Positions 51,891 to 60,424 of a stretch of DNA of 64,000 bases are shown here, piece after piece. A program made the translations under genes and the position numbers. The notes under the pieces were generated by a model. It did no database searches and had not been told where the DNA came from. It saw nothing but the letters and a program-made list of their open reading frames with translations. The stretch spans positions 62,001 through 126,000 of the forward strand of contig UQLQ01000005.1 of the NCBI GenBank assembly GCA_900541905.1, given 5' to 3'. This stretch comes from an uncultured Oscillospiraceae bacterium. GTDB taxonomy: Bacteria > Bacillota > Clostridia > Oscillospirales > Acutalibacteraceae. The number at the start of each line of letters is the position of its first letter. Within the stretch, counting starts at the first letter, position 1.

Positions 51891-52064
51891 AAAAGCAAGG
51901 CAGAAATGCGTGCAATAGGATATGCGGGCGAGCGGGCTCTGCGCGATAGAGCATCGTGAACCATGTCAGGCGGGGAACCGAGCAGCATTAAGCGAAGGTC
52001 TCTGTGCGATGCAGGTGGTCTGTTCGTTCGCATATCCTAGTGCATAGTTTTTCGCCTTGCTTTT
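51891..52064 (+). ncRNA. ffs: Signal recognition particle RNA
   Basis: The S-domain apex is unmistakable: GTCAGG, a CGG-GGAA-CCG tetraloop stem, and AGCAGC at 51965-51986. The long outer helix is closed by AAAAGCAAGGC at the 5' side and GCCTTGCTTTT at the 3' side, with ATAGGATATGCG and CGCATATCCTA pairing inside. The span is about 174 bases, between the short 4.5S type and the long Bacillus type. It lies directly before dnaX, as in other Firmicutes. The exact ends are estimated from the outer stem. Confidence 0.93.
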
Positions 52065-52102
52065 ATATTTTTTCAGGAGTTTTTAGAAAAGGTGGTGTTC
52101 GT

Positions 52103-53932
52103 TTGTACCGCGTTTTATATCGAAAATGGCGTCCTAAAACATTTGAAGATGTTACGGGACAACCTCAGGTTACCAAAACCTTAAAACAAGAATTGGTTTC
52201 AGGGAGAATTGCACATGCTTATTTGTTTACCGGTTCTCGCGGTACAGGCAAAACAACGTGTGCGAAAATATTGGCTAAGGCCATTAACTGTTTGAATCCT
52301 ATAGATGGAGAACCTTGCGGTACATGCGAAATTTGTCGCGGTATTGATGAAGGTTCTGTCACAGATGTAGTGGAAATAGATGCTGCCAGCAACAACGGTG
52401 TTGATAATATTCGTATGCTGCGGGAAGAAGCGGGTTTTACACCTGCAATGGCAAAGTATCGTGTATATATTATCGACGAAGTACACATGCTTTCCATAGG
52501 CGCTTTTAATGCACTTTTGAAGACTTTGGAAGAGCCTCCTGCACATGTTGTATTTATTTTGGCAACAACAGAAGTACACAAAATGCCGGCGACAATTTTA
52601 TCACGTTGTCAAAGATTTGAATTTAAACGAATTTCCCCTGCTGACAGTGCTCAGAGGCTGTGCTACATTGCAAGGGAAGAGGGAGCCGACTTGGATGACG
52701 AGGCGGCGCTCTTAATTGCACGATTAGCTGACGGGGCTTTGAGAGATGCCCTCTCCATTTTAGACCAATGTATTGGTGTAAGCAATCATGTCACAACAGA
52801 GGTTGTTTGCAGTACAGTGGGTATTGTGGGCAGAGAGCATTTATATCAGCTGGTAGACGCAGCTGCATCACAAGATTCGGCAAAGGCTTTGGAATTGATT
52901 GATCAATTGTATAATGGATCCAAAGATATGGCGCGTTTATGTGAAGAGTTGTCTACCTATTTCAGAAATATGATGTTAATCAAAACCATGAAAGATGCAA
53001 GAGCATTTATTCCGGTATCGGAAGAGGAGTTTCAGTCTTTGACAAAACAAGCTCTTTCACTGTCGCTGACCGCTATCTTGCACGGATTGGATACCATCCA
53101 GGATGCTCTGGAAAAAATATACCGTGGCGCAAACGCAAGAATTACATTTGAAATGACTATGATTCAGCTTTGTACACCTCAATTGGATACCAGTGTAGAG
53201 GCATTGCTCAGAAGAATTGACGCTCTGGAACGCAAAGCGATTGCTCCAACAGTTACTATGTCAACCTCAGTTTCTTCTATATCTGAAGAAAGCAGTAAAG
53301 TTCCAGTGCAGCACACAATAGCTCCTGCGGCAGATAATGAAGTTACAGTTCAGCATGCAGTAGCTCCTGTGGAAACAGGAAGCGGAAATTTGCAGGAACC
53401 AATGTCTAAGGCTGCTCCAACAGAGATAATTACCAACAATTTGGAAGAAGATGGTGTTTCTTCAGGTTTGGTTACAAATGCTGTAGGATTGTCTGCAAAC
53501 ATACAAACAACGGCGACAAAGCAAATGAACCTTTCTCAAGAACCTGCTCAGCAGGCACCGGAAGAGACGGTTGTGGCACATCCCAAAGTTGGTGATTCTG
53601 CGCATGTGTTGGAAGAATGGCCTGAAATTTTACAGATATTAGGCGGATATTCCAAAGCGATTGCTACCGCATTTACAGGTACCAATGCATTTGTGAGCGG
53701 AGATTATGTTTTGATAGATGCACCGTCCGACTCTATGGCCTTTGAATTATTACGGAAATCATCTCAAAGGGAGCAAATGAGAGAGGCAATACGGCAAGCT
53801 ACAGGCAAGGTGTACAAGTTAGGGCCTTACAGAAAAAAAGAGGATACTCATACAGTAAACTCAGACCCGTTAAAGCAGCTTGCAGAACAAGCGGAGCAAG
53901 CGGGAATTGATGTTCAAATAAAAAAGAATTAA
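52103..53932 (+). CDS. dnaX: DNA polymerase III subunit gamma/tau
   Basis: A 609-residue clamp-loader ATPase. It starts MYRVLYRKWRPKTFEDVTGQ. Walker A is GSRGTGKTTCAK near residue 45, zinc-binding cysteines follow near 64-79 (CGTCEICRG), and Walker B is IDEVHML near 127. The SRC motif LSRCQRFEF is near 170. The region after about 370 is a low-complexity linker, with a tau-like C-terminal domain from about 510. The start is TTG after AAAAGGTGG; the frame open further upstream runs into the SRP RNA and is not coding. Confidence 0.95.
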   Translation: MYRVLYRKWRPKTFEDVTGQPQVTKTLKQELVSGRIAHAYLFTGSRGTGKTTCAKILAKAINCLNPIDGEPCGTCEICRGIDEGSVTDVVEIDAASNNGVDNIRMLREEAGFTPAMAKYRVYIIDEVHMLSIGAFNALLKTLEEPPAHVVFILATTEVHKMPATILSRCQRFEFKRISPADSAQRLCYIAREEGADLDDEAALLIARLADGALRDALSILDQCIGVSNHVTTEVVCSTVGIVGREHLYQLVDAAASQDSAKALELIDQLYNGSKDMARLCEELSTYFRNMMLIKTMKDARAFIPVSEEEFQSLTKQALSLSLTAILHGLDTIQDALEKIYRGANARITFEMTMIQLCTPQLDTSVEALLRRIDALERKAIAPTVTMSTSVSSISEESSKVPVQHTIAPAADNEVTVQHAVAPVETGSGNLQEPMSKAAPTEIITNNLEEDGVSSGLVTNAVGLSANIQTTATKQMNLSQEPAQQAPEETVVAHPKVGDSAHVLEEWPEILQILGGYSKAIATAFTGTNAFVSGDYVLIDAPSDSMAFELLRKSSQREQMREAIRQATGKVYKLGPYRKKEDTHTVNSDPLKQLAEQAEQAGIDVQIKKN

Positions 53933-53953
53933 TATAATTTGGAGGAATATAAC

Positions 53954-54304
53954 ATGAAAGCGAGATTACCACAAGGATTCAGTAATGGCGGAGGTACAAA
54001 TTTACAACAATTGGCACGTCAGGCACAAAAATTGCAAGAAGAAATGGATGCGGCAAACTCCGAATTGGAGATGAAAGAATATTCCGCTACCGTTGGCGGC
54101 AATGCAGTAACAGCAGTGGTAACAGGTAAAATGGAAGTGAAATCTCTTGATATTAAACCTGAGGTAGTAGACCCTGAAGATATTGATATGCTATCTGAGT
54201 TGGTGATTGCAGCGGTAAATGAAGCAATTCGAGCTGCTTCAACAGAAAAAGCAGAGACTATGGAAAGATTATCCGGCGGCTTAAATATGCCGGGTATGTT
54301 CTAA
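53954..54304 (+). CDS. YbaB/EbfC nucleoid-associated protein
   Basis: A 116-residue DNA-binding protein of the YbaB/EbfC family. It has QQLARQAQKLQEEMDAANSEL near residue 20, VVTGKMEVKSLDI and DIDMLSELVIAAVNEAIRAA. It forms dimers that grip DNA. The dnaX-ybaB-recR order is conserved in many bacteria. The start at 53954 follows GGAGGAATATAAC. Confidence 0.94.
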   Translation: MKARLPQGFSNGGGTNLQQLARQAQKLQEEMDAANSELEMKEYSATVGGNAVTAVVTGKMEVKSLDIKPEVVDPEDIDMLSELVIAAVNEAIRAASTEKAETMERLSGGLNMPGMF

Positions 54305-54307
54305 TCT

Positions 54308-54910
54308 ATGGCATCTTATCATGTAGCTCCTCTGGCTCGATTGGTGGAGCAGTTTGAAAGTTTGCCGGGAATCGGTCATAAATCTGCACAGCGTTTGGCG
54401 TACTATGTTTTGGGTATGCCAAAGGAAAAGGCAGAGCAATTTGCAAATACAGTACTGGAGGCACGAAATGCCATTCACTATTGTAAAGTATGCTGTAATT
54501 TAACTGATCAAGAGCTTTGTCCTGTATGCAGGAATGAGGAAAGAGATCGTTCTATTATATGTGTGGTGGAAGATCCGAGAGATGTGTTCGCTTTGGAAAG
54601 AACCAATGAGTTTCATGCCACATACCATGTGCTGCATGGTGCCATTTCTCCTTTGGCAGGAATTGGACCTGACCAGCTGTGTATCAAAGAACTGTTGGAC
54701 AGAGTGAAAAATCCTGAAGTAAAAGAAGTAATTATGGCAACAAACCCGACTGTGGAAGGCGAGGCAACTGCCATGTATATTTCCCGATTATTAAAGCCAT
54801 TGGGAATCAAAGTAACACGTTTGGCATATGGAATTCCCGTAGGCGGAGATTTGGAATATGCAGACGAAGTTACCTTATCACGTGCTTTAGAGGGTAGAAG
54901 CGAGTTATGA
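54308..54910 (+). CDS. recR: Recombination mediator RecR
   Basis: A 200-residue RecR, which works with RecO and RecF to load RecA. A helix-hairpin-helix (LPGIGHKSAQRLA) is at residues 18-30, the C4 zinc finger CKVCCNLTDQELCPVC at 57-72, and a TOPRIM domain (ICVVEDPRDV and ATNPTVEGEATAMY) follows. It begins three bases after ybaB. A strong terminator ends the dnaX-ybaB-recR operon. Confidence 0.96.
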   Translation: MASYHVAPLARLVEQFESLPGIGHKSAQRLAYYVLGMPKEKAEQFANTVLEARNAIHYCKVCCNLTDQELCPVCRNEERDRSIICVVEDPRDVFALERTNEFHATYHVLHGAISPLAGIGPDQLCIKELLDRVKNPEVKEVIMATNPTVEGEATAMYISRLLKPLGIKVTRLAYGIPVGGDLEYADEVTLSRALEGRSEL

Positions 54911-54946
54911 AAAAACACCAACTGAAAGTCAGTTGGTGTTTTTTAT
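54909..54946. terminator. Bidirectional terminator after recR
   Basis: AAAAAACACCAACTGA and TCAGTTGGTGTTTTTT form a near-perfect stem between recR and the converging minus-strand gene. Confidence 0.9.
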
Positions 54947-55575
54947 TATTTATTATGCTTTTTTTCTTTTAATTGCTCAAACTCATGCTTCATCTTGGCA
55001 CGTCTTTCTTCTGCTTTCATTTTGCGCTCTTGAGATTTTTTCTCACGTAACTCTTTTTTTGCTGTTTTAGCAAATTCTTTTTCCAACACACGTGCTGTTT
55101 CAATTTCTTGCTCCAAAATAGCAGCGTCCCATCTGGTAATGGATACATCTTGGAATGTATTTAGCACATTATCAAAATACATTGTATTATCTTCTTGCAC
55201 AAATGCAATCAAAGCAGTGTCTCCGTCCGATAATATACAAGATACTCTTTCTATCATAGAATTATTTGTGTCAATATCACCTAAGTCTATGGAGCTGCCA
55301 ATTAAAGTACCGATACCTCCGCCCAGTAGAATACCCAAAGGACCACCTATAATACCGATTAAAGCACCAATCAGTCCCCCAGCTATGGTGTCATCGCTGG
55401 TCTCTCTGCCAGTATCAAATGCATCTTCCAGCTGTACATTATTACCCATTTTTTTGACAATTGCCATTTGGGAAACCAAATAACCGGACAATTCTGTAGT
55501 TCCGTCCTTAATTTTTGAAAAAGCTTGATAAGCTTCACTTTCTACCGGAAAAACAGCTACTACAATATTTTCCAT
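54946..55575 (-). CDS. DUF1269-like glycine-zipper protein
   Basis: A 209-residue protein resembling the DUF1269 family. It begins NIVVAVFPVESEAYQAFSKI. Residues 60-100 form a glycine-zipper segment (GLIGALIGIIGGPLGILLGGG) that may enter a membrane. From about 150 to the end it is a highly charged coiled coil rich in K, E and R. No catalytic motif is seen. It is a single gene with a good GGGAGG site, and its stop lies within the recR terminator. Function is unknown. Confidence 0.75.
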   Translation of the reverse strand: MENIVVAVFPVESEAYQAFSKIKDGTTELSGYLVSQMAIVKKMGNNVQLEDAFDTGRETSDDTIAGGLIGALIGIIGGPLGILLGGGIGTLIGSSIDLGDIDTNNSMIERVSCILSDGDTALIAFVQEDNTMYFDNVLNTFQDVSITRWDAAILEQEIETARVLEKEFAKTAKKELREKKSQERKMKAEERRAKMKHEFEQLKEKKHNK

Positions 55576-55752
55576 ACTTGTAACCTCCCTGATACATATC
55601 CTATGGTGTTTTTTATTTTAGTATACTCTCATGGGTGTTAAAGTCAAGATATATAATGTTACCATTTTATGAAATATAAAAGGAGAGAACATATTTTACA
55701 AAAATGAAAGCTTTTGCTTCACGTAAATTGCTTTTTATCTATCAAGAGGTGG

Positions 55753-56463
55753 CTATCCAATGAAAATTTGTACCCAATAGCTTACGCCTTGATATTGTAC
55801 AACACCTACGGCTATTCCGGTGAATTGCTTACTCAATATATTGGCGCGATGTCCCGGTGAATTCATCCAAGCATTCATAACTTCCGCAGCGCTTTTTTGC
55901 CCACTAGCAATATTTTCTCCGATTGCGTAGTAATTCACGTTTACGGAAGTAAAGCAGCTGGAGCCATCCGGTCTTGTATGGGAGAAGGTGGAGATGATTT
56001 CGTTGGCTCGAATATTTGCCGCATCCTGTATATCATTACGATAAGTAAGTTCCGTAAGACCATTTTCTTTTCTTCTCTGATTCACCAATTGAAATACTTG
56101 ATTTCCTTCATTGGTACAGGTTGTGGGTGGTGTTTCTTCTACGGGTTCGTTGTACTGTGGGGGTGCGATACTTTGTGCGTTGGATGGGGGCAGTGTATTA
56201 TTTTCAGGTATAGATTCTTTGGCAGCAGATTCCGAAGATTCTATGATTTGCTGGTGGTTTTCGGGGAGATTGCTCCTTGAGCTTGCTTCAGGCTGATTAT
56301 TTTCCTCCGATGATATTTCAGATTCCTCACTTTCCGAAGAGGTAATCTCTGATGAACTCTGGTAAAATATTTCATTGGAAGATATATTATCTTCTTGAGA
56401 ACAGCCTGTGACCAAAATTGAAATCAGACACAAAGAAAATAGGATCAACATGTTCTGTTTCAT
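55753..56463 (-). CDS. CAP/SCP-domain lipoprotein (YkwD-like)
   Basis: A 236-residue lipoprotein. The signal peptide ends in the lipobox VTGC at residues 18-21. A 90-residue linker rich in S, E and P follows. The C-terminal CAP domain (about 118-236) has FQLVNQRRKENGLTELTY, FSHTRPDGSS, YAIGENIASG and NSPGHRANILSKQFTGIAVG, including the family histidine and glutamate residues. Related YkwD/YlbC proteins are secreted in Firmicutes and some are sporulation-linked. Its exact role is unknown. Confidence 0.9.
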   Translation of the reverse strand: MKQNMLILFSLCLISILVTGCSQEDNISSNEIFYQSSSEITSSESEESEISSEENNQPEASSRSNLPENHQQIIESSESAAKESIPENNTLPPSNAQSIAPPQYNEPVEETPPTTCTNEGNQVFQLVNQRRKENGLTELTYRNDIQDAANIRANEIISTFSHTRPDGSSCFTSVNVNYYAIGENIASGQKSAAEVMNAWMNSPGHRANILSKQFTGIAVGVVQYQGVSYWVQIFIG

Positions 56464-56737
56464 AAGATACTCCTTTATCGTTATACTTCAAGAAATCAGT
56501 GATGATCAAATGGAAACATATAATTAAAAAAATCAACATTCCATGGTTACCGATATAGCTTTCCCATAAAAATAAATAAAATTAAATTTATAAAAATGTA
56601 CGAAATCATTGTGGTTGGCTGCGTTTCTACACAATGATCAAGTAGATGACTTAATAACAGTTTAATCCGATGTTATGTGATGACACAACATAAACTATAT
56701 GTGCAGTATAATAGTGAGAACATATTGATATATGAAA
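56464..56737. other. Intergenic region upstream of the CAP gene
   Basis: AT-rich sequence with a short imperfect inverted repeat around TTATGTGATGACACAACATAA near 56674. No gene is supported. Confidence 0.4.
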
Positions 56738-56767
56738 TAAGAGCATAGAGTATACTCTATGCTCTTA
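56738..56767 (-). terminator. Perfect 30-bp palindrome after the unknown membrane protein gene
   Basis: TAAGAGCATAGAGTA is followed directly by its reverse complement, giving a 30-base palindrome with no loop. It lies 28 bp past the stop of the gene at 56796 and resembles the 38-bp palindrome at 42848. Confidence 0.7.
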
Positions 56768-56795
56768 AGATGATATTATGAAATTTAATATATTA

Positions 56796-57410
56796 TTACT
56801 TATAAATCCCAGTTAATTGCATATCAACAGATTGATACACTTGATTATTCCCGATTCCAAAATCGTATTTAGGATTGTTTTTCTTGTATTCCAAACAAAA
56901 TAATTTAAAAACATCTGCCTTAATCTCTTCGAATGATGCATCAGGTACAACTAAGATTCTCTTTGCCAGAACTCTTCCGTCACCTAAAAGACAATTTCCT
57001 CCATAATGCACCTGTAATATTTTATTGTTTATTTTGATATTCTCTTGTTTTTCTTTTGCCCATAAAGTAGGGGTGGAGTCATTTAATGTTAATTTTTCTA
57101 ATCGTTTTGCATGCTCTCCCTCGGCTTGTGTGATAAAGCCTTTATCATAAATTTTTTGTATGTCACTTTTTTTCATGATGATGGTATCGCCTGCTTTTTT
57201 AATGGTTGAAATACTGTAATTTTCTGCTTTTTCTTTTGCAGTTGTTTCATTTGCTGTTGTATATTGTTCTTCAGACAGTACGATTAATCCGTTTGCTTGC
57301 GAAAATATTTTATTATAATTTAAAACAATTGCCGCCGTAGCAACACCACCGCATATTATTACAATTATAATTCCTATGATTACTCCTTTTAGAGTCTTAT
57401 TCGTTTGCAT
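56796..57410 (-). CDS. Unknown membrane-anchored protein
   Basis: A 204-residue protein with one N-terminal transmembrane helix (residues 9-31, VIIGIIIVIICGGVATAAIV) and an otherwise soluble, probably extracytoplasmic part. I recognise no domain. Segments such as LQVHYGGNCLLGDGRVLAKRILV look like ordered protein, and the site AAGGAGGTTTACT is strong, so the gene is real. It is followed by a palindromic terminator and stands alone. No function can be suggested. Confidence 0.78.
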   Translation of the reverse strand: MQTNKTLKGVIIGIIIVIICGGVATAAIVLNYNKIFSQANGLIVLSEEQYTTANETTAKEKAENYSISTIKKAGDTIIMKKSDIQKIYDKGFITQAEGEHAKRLEKLTLNDSTPTLWAKEKQENIKINNKILQVHYGGNCLLGDGRVLAKRILVVPDASFEEIKADVFKLFCLEYKKNNPKYDFGIGNNQVYQSVDMQLTGIYK

Positions 57411-57887
57411 AGTAAACCTCCTTGGTTTTATTTAGATTTCAATTTCTTTTCTGCTCTTATCATAGTATAAATGGTAATGATATAACATCGATTAATCTTA
57501 CAATGAACTTACAAATTTGACAGATTGTGCTTACTATAAAGTAAAAATAGAAAATAGGTTTCTAAAATCAATTACAATATCCCTGTAATTTTCAGATAAT
57601 TTCAATTTTAACAATGTATCATCATTTTATAAAATTTTTTATTAAAGTAACAGGATAGAACATAGTTCTTTTATTAGTTTATAAAAAATGAATACAACAG
57701 AATTGTCACAAGAGGATATACTGGAAAATCCACCCTAATATTTTTCAAATACTATAGACAGTCATATTTCAATACAAAATAATAAATCCGAACCTATGAC
57801 CAATCAACATAGGGTTCGGATTTATTATGAGTTTACGATACAAAAAGATACCCGTTATAAACGCGAATGAAAAGGAAAAATAAAAAA
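57411..57887. other. AT-rich intergenic region upstream of the unknown gene
   Basis: No gene is supported. It includes the terminator at 57781 and one of two short direct repeats containing GTTTACG(A/T)TACAAAAA. The rest is AT-rich. Confidence 0.4.
57781..57826 (-). terminator. Second terminator downstream of the HEPN-like gene
   Basis: AATAAATCCGAACC and GGTTCGGATTTATT form a long stem; read on the minus strand it ends in TTATTATTTT. Confidence 0.75.
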
Positions 57888-57921
57888 CGGGCCGGGAACG
57901 AGTATTACGTCCGGGCTCAGT
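57888..57921 (-). terminator. First terminator downstream of the HEPN-like gene
   Basis: On the minus strand GAGCCCGGACG and CGTTCCCGGCCCG pair imperfectly and are followed by TTTTTTATTTTT. Confidence 0.6.
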
Positions 57922-57959
57922 TTGGTGGGTTTACGTTACAAAAAAGATACCAACATTTG

Positions 57960-58445
57960 TTAATCTCGTACCGGCCTTATACCGAATCTTTGCTCACAGA
58001 TTGCTCTTAATAAGAAGACCAGGACTTCAAGAAAATCAATATTATATACTTTCATTTCACTGTTGTTTTGGGGTTCGTAAAAATAACGGAACTCTTCAAA
58101 AGATCTTTCTATGGTCTTAAAATTAGAAATAAATTGCTCTGAATTAATTATGGTGTTCTTTTTCTTTTTAAAGCATTCAATGGCAACTGTTTCTATCTCT
58201 TATGCAGTAGACAAATCCGGTTTGCAAAACAAGTCATTATAAAGCTTATGCCCTCTAAGAGGAATTTCCAATAAAGCTTTAAGAAATAGTTCACATGCAA
58301 ATGTGCCATTTACCATTGCTGGAATCAGCAATGTGAATTTTTCATAGTTTCCGGTTGTCCGCACCAACATATGTTCAGTAAGTAAAATCTTAAAAGAATT
58401 AGAGAACATTAGTGCCGAATCGTATGCTGAAAATCCCTTAGCCAT
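57960..58445 (-). pseudogene. HEPN-like protein gene interrupted by an in-frame TAA
   Basis: An ATG at 58445 with site GGTGGTGT opens a frame that reads MAKGFSAYDSALMFSNSFKI and goes on with PAMVNGTFACELFLKALL and GHKLYNDLF, a pattern like HEPN-domain proteins. TAA at 58200-58202 ends it after 81 residues. The same frame continues without break for 79 more codons (EIETVAIECF to GIRPVRD) to TAA at 57960. The natural protein is therefore about 161 residues with one nonsense codon. It is a recent pseudogene, a sequencing error, or makes a truncated protein. Confidence 0.75.
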
Positions 58446-58485
58446 TACACCACCCTAAACGAGCATAGCACAAATCGGAAAATAA

Positions 58486-58521
58486 AGAAACCGACTTTGT
58501 TTTACACAAAATCGGTTTCCT
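58486..58521 (-). terminator. Terminator of tmRNA
   Basis: GAAACCGA and TCGGTTTC, extended by weaker pairs, form a stem just beyond the 3' end of the minus-strand tmRNA. Confidence 0.8.
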
Positions 58522-58528
58522 CGACATA

Positions 58529-58877
58529 TGGTGGAGGCGAGGGGAATCGAACCCCTGTCCGAAAATCACTTGCCAAAGCTTTCTACGAGTGTATCCAATT
58601 ATTTAATATTCCCGCATCTTACCGCTAATTGGAAAGCTGAAAGAATTGGTAGCCTTTGAGTCATGACCAAGTGAAAGGCGTCACTTGGTTCACGTGCACC
58701 ACTCATCGACATCTCAATTCAGGCCGTGGTACTCCTAAATGAGACGGCAGCCTTAATTAGGCTGCGTACGCAACTTGTTTGTTGTCGTTTAATTTTAAAA
58801 ATACGGCGTTTTTAGTGGGTCCGCACCACTACTCGCTTACTAAGGTTCACAATCCCCGTCGAAACCTTTACGCCCCC
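58529..58877 (-). ncRNA. ssrA: tmRNA
   Basis: The 5' end GGGGGCGTAAAGGTTTCGAC and the 3' end with GGACAGGGGTTCGATTCCCC and CGCCTCCACCA form the tRNA-like domain, with acceptor GGGGGCG pairing CGCCTCC. The tag frame ends NDNKQVAYAA and then TAA at a hairpin (GCAGCCTAATTAAGGCTGC). The frame is open back to a GCC eight codons earlier, so the resume codon is not certain. smpB, its protein partner, lies immediately upstream on the same strand. Confidence 0.96.
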
Positions 58878-58901
58878 ATATAGAGATCAATAGGAGGTAT
58901 C

Positions 58902-59369
58902 CTATCGATTTTTTTCTTTCATTGCACGTTCAATATCACGTTTGGCAGCCTTAGCGGCTAAATCTTGACGTTTGTCATAAAGCTTTTTACCTCTGCATAA
59001 GCCTACTTGAACTTTTACTTTTGAATTTTTAAAGTAAAGGGATATGGGAATCAAAGAATATCCTTCTTGCTTTACGTGACCGTATAAACGCATGATTTCT
59101 CGTTTATGAGCCAATAACCGTCTTACGCGCATAGGGTCTTTGTTAAATATGTTTCCCTGTTCATAAGGGCTGATATGCATGCCATTTATAAACAATTCAC
59201 CTTTGACAATCGAACACCAGGAATCCTTTAAATTTACTCTTCCTTGACGCAAGGATTTTACTTCTGTTCCAAACAGTTCAATGCCTGTTTCTAGGCTTTC
59301 TTCTACAAAATAGTCATGGTAGGCTTTTTTATTTTGTGCAATTGTTTTTGTTGATGCTTTTTCTGCCAT
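58902..59369 (-). CDS. smpB: SsrA-binding protein SmpB
   Basis: A 155-residue SmpB, required for tmRNA delivery to stalled ribosomes. It contains KKAYHDYFVEESLETGIELFGTEVKSLRQG, GMHISPYEQGN and a basic C-terminal tail (KKLYDKRQDLAAKAAKRDIERAMKEK). The start at 59369 follows AAGGAGGCG; the frame extends 81 bases upstream without homology. Its stop is 24 bp before the tmRNA gene, so the two are probably cotranscribed. Confidence 0.96.
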   Translation of the reverse strand: MAEKASTKTIAQNKKAYHDYFVEESLETGIELFGTEVKSLRQGRVNLKDSWCSIVKGELFINGMHISPYEQGNIFNKDPMRVRRLLAHKREIMRLYGHVKQEGYSLIPISLYFKNSKVKVQVGLCRGKKLYDKRQDLAAKAAKRDIERAMKEKNR

Positions 59370-59579
59370 AAAAACGCCTCCTTGCTGTATGTTGTAGCAT
59401 ATCATACTTGGGGCAACCTTGTCAATGTAAGCGCATAAAACACCGTTCATTTGACAACTTATTTCAAATTTTGCTCCTTAAAATAAAAGGATAATACAAA
59501 TAGTATATTTTATATTTATTTTTACAGATGATTATGGTATCATTTTATTTGTAAATAACATGCAAAGGGGGAGACGAAC

Positions 59580-60308
59580 TTGGAACGTGAAGTGATTGCG
59601 GCAAGAACCATGAACAGCTTATATATTTGGTTAGATATTGCTTATCTTATGATATTACTGGGCGTGTTGCTATGGACCAAGCGCAGACAAGCTGTGATTG
59701 CGGGACTCATCGGAGGAGCTTTGTATTTTGCGGTAGATTACGGTATGTTCTATTTGCTTCTGGGAACACGGCAAGTGGTTGGAGCAGATCCGTTTTGGTT
59801 TTTGCTATGGCTTTCCATCAGTTACGGATTTACAAATTTCGTATGGATATGGCTGTGGCTGGATCGCGATGGACATACCTTAGAGTGGTCAATCTTAATT
59901 GTTGCAGGTTGGTTGGCTACTGCACTGCTGTCACAAAATTTTGGAAATCAATTTTCGCAAATTTCTATTATGCGGGGTACCAATGATTATTATGGAATTA
60001 TGGCTTTGATTTTGGCCATTGGATATGGCATTGTATGTATTTATAACATTCGATTAAAAGATAAAACAAAAAAGATTCCTGTCTTATGGATCCTTGCCAT
60101 TGGTATTTTGGTTCAATTTGGCTGGGAATTTGTTTTAAATATTACAGGAATACGCAATCAGAGTCTGCAAACATTGATTGTCAATTCTCTGCTTGAAACC
60201 AATTTGGGATTGCCGTACCTTTATTTTATACATCGTGCCGTTCACAAGAGAAGAGATGAGGCGCTACATAAACGATTACCTGATAACGAAACCGTTTTTA
60301 CATCGTAA
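59580..60308 (+). CDS. Multi-pass membrane protein of unknown function
   Basis: A 242-residue membrane protein with about seven predicted helices, beginning near residues 14-32, 38-60 and 72-94. Tryptophan-rich segments (FWFLLWLSISYGFTNFVWIWLWLDRDG) stand out. I recognise no family motif, though it may belong to a conserved Clostridia membrane family. The start is TTG after AAAGGGGGAG. It is closed by a terminator and is probably monocistronic. Confidence 0.75.
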   Translation: MEREVIAARTMNSLYIWLDIAYLMILLGVLLWTKRRQAVIAGLIGGALYFAVDYGMFYLLLGTRQVVGADPFWFLLWLSISYGFTNFVWIWLWLDRDGHTLEWSILIVAGWLATALLSQNFGNQFSQISIMRGTNDYYGIMALILAIGYGIVCIYNIRLKDKTKKIPVLWILAIGILVQFGWEFVLNITGIRNQSLQTLIVNSLLETNLGLPYLYFIHRAVHKRRDEALHKRLPDNETVFTS

Positions 60309-60321
60309 ATACTGCATCAGA

Positions 60322-60348
60322 CCGGCGACAATAGTTGTCGGTTTTTTA
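60322..60348 (+). terminator. Terminator of the membrane protein gene
   Basis: ACCGGCGACAA and TTGTCGGTTTTTT form a compact hairpin with a T-run. Confidence 0.82.
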
Positions 60349-60424
60349 TATCCATAAAAATTGGAGGAGTGAAATAGGGTGTTTCAGCATAAGTATGAAT
60401 GAATTCTTACGAAAGGAGTTTTTT

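Noticed and set aside
52004..52102. An upstream extension of dnaX.
   Set aside because: It runs through the 3' half of the SRP RNA; the TTG at 52103 has a ribosome site and matches known DnaX starts.
58529..58560. Possible phage attachment site at the tmRNA 3' end.
   Set aside because: No second copy of the tmRNA end and no integrase were seen in the window.
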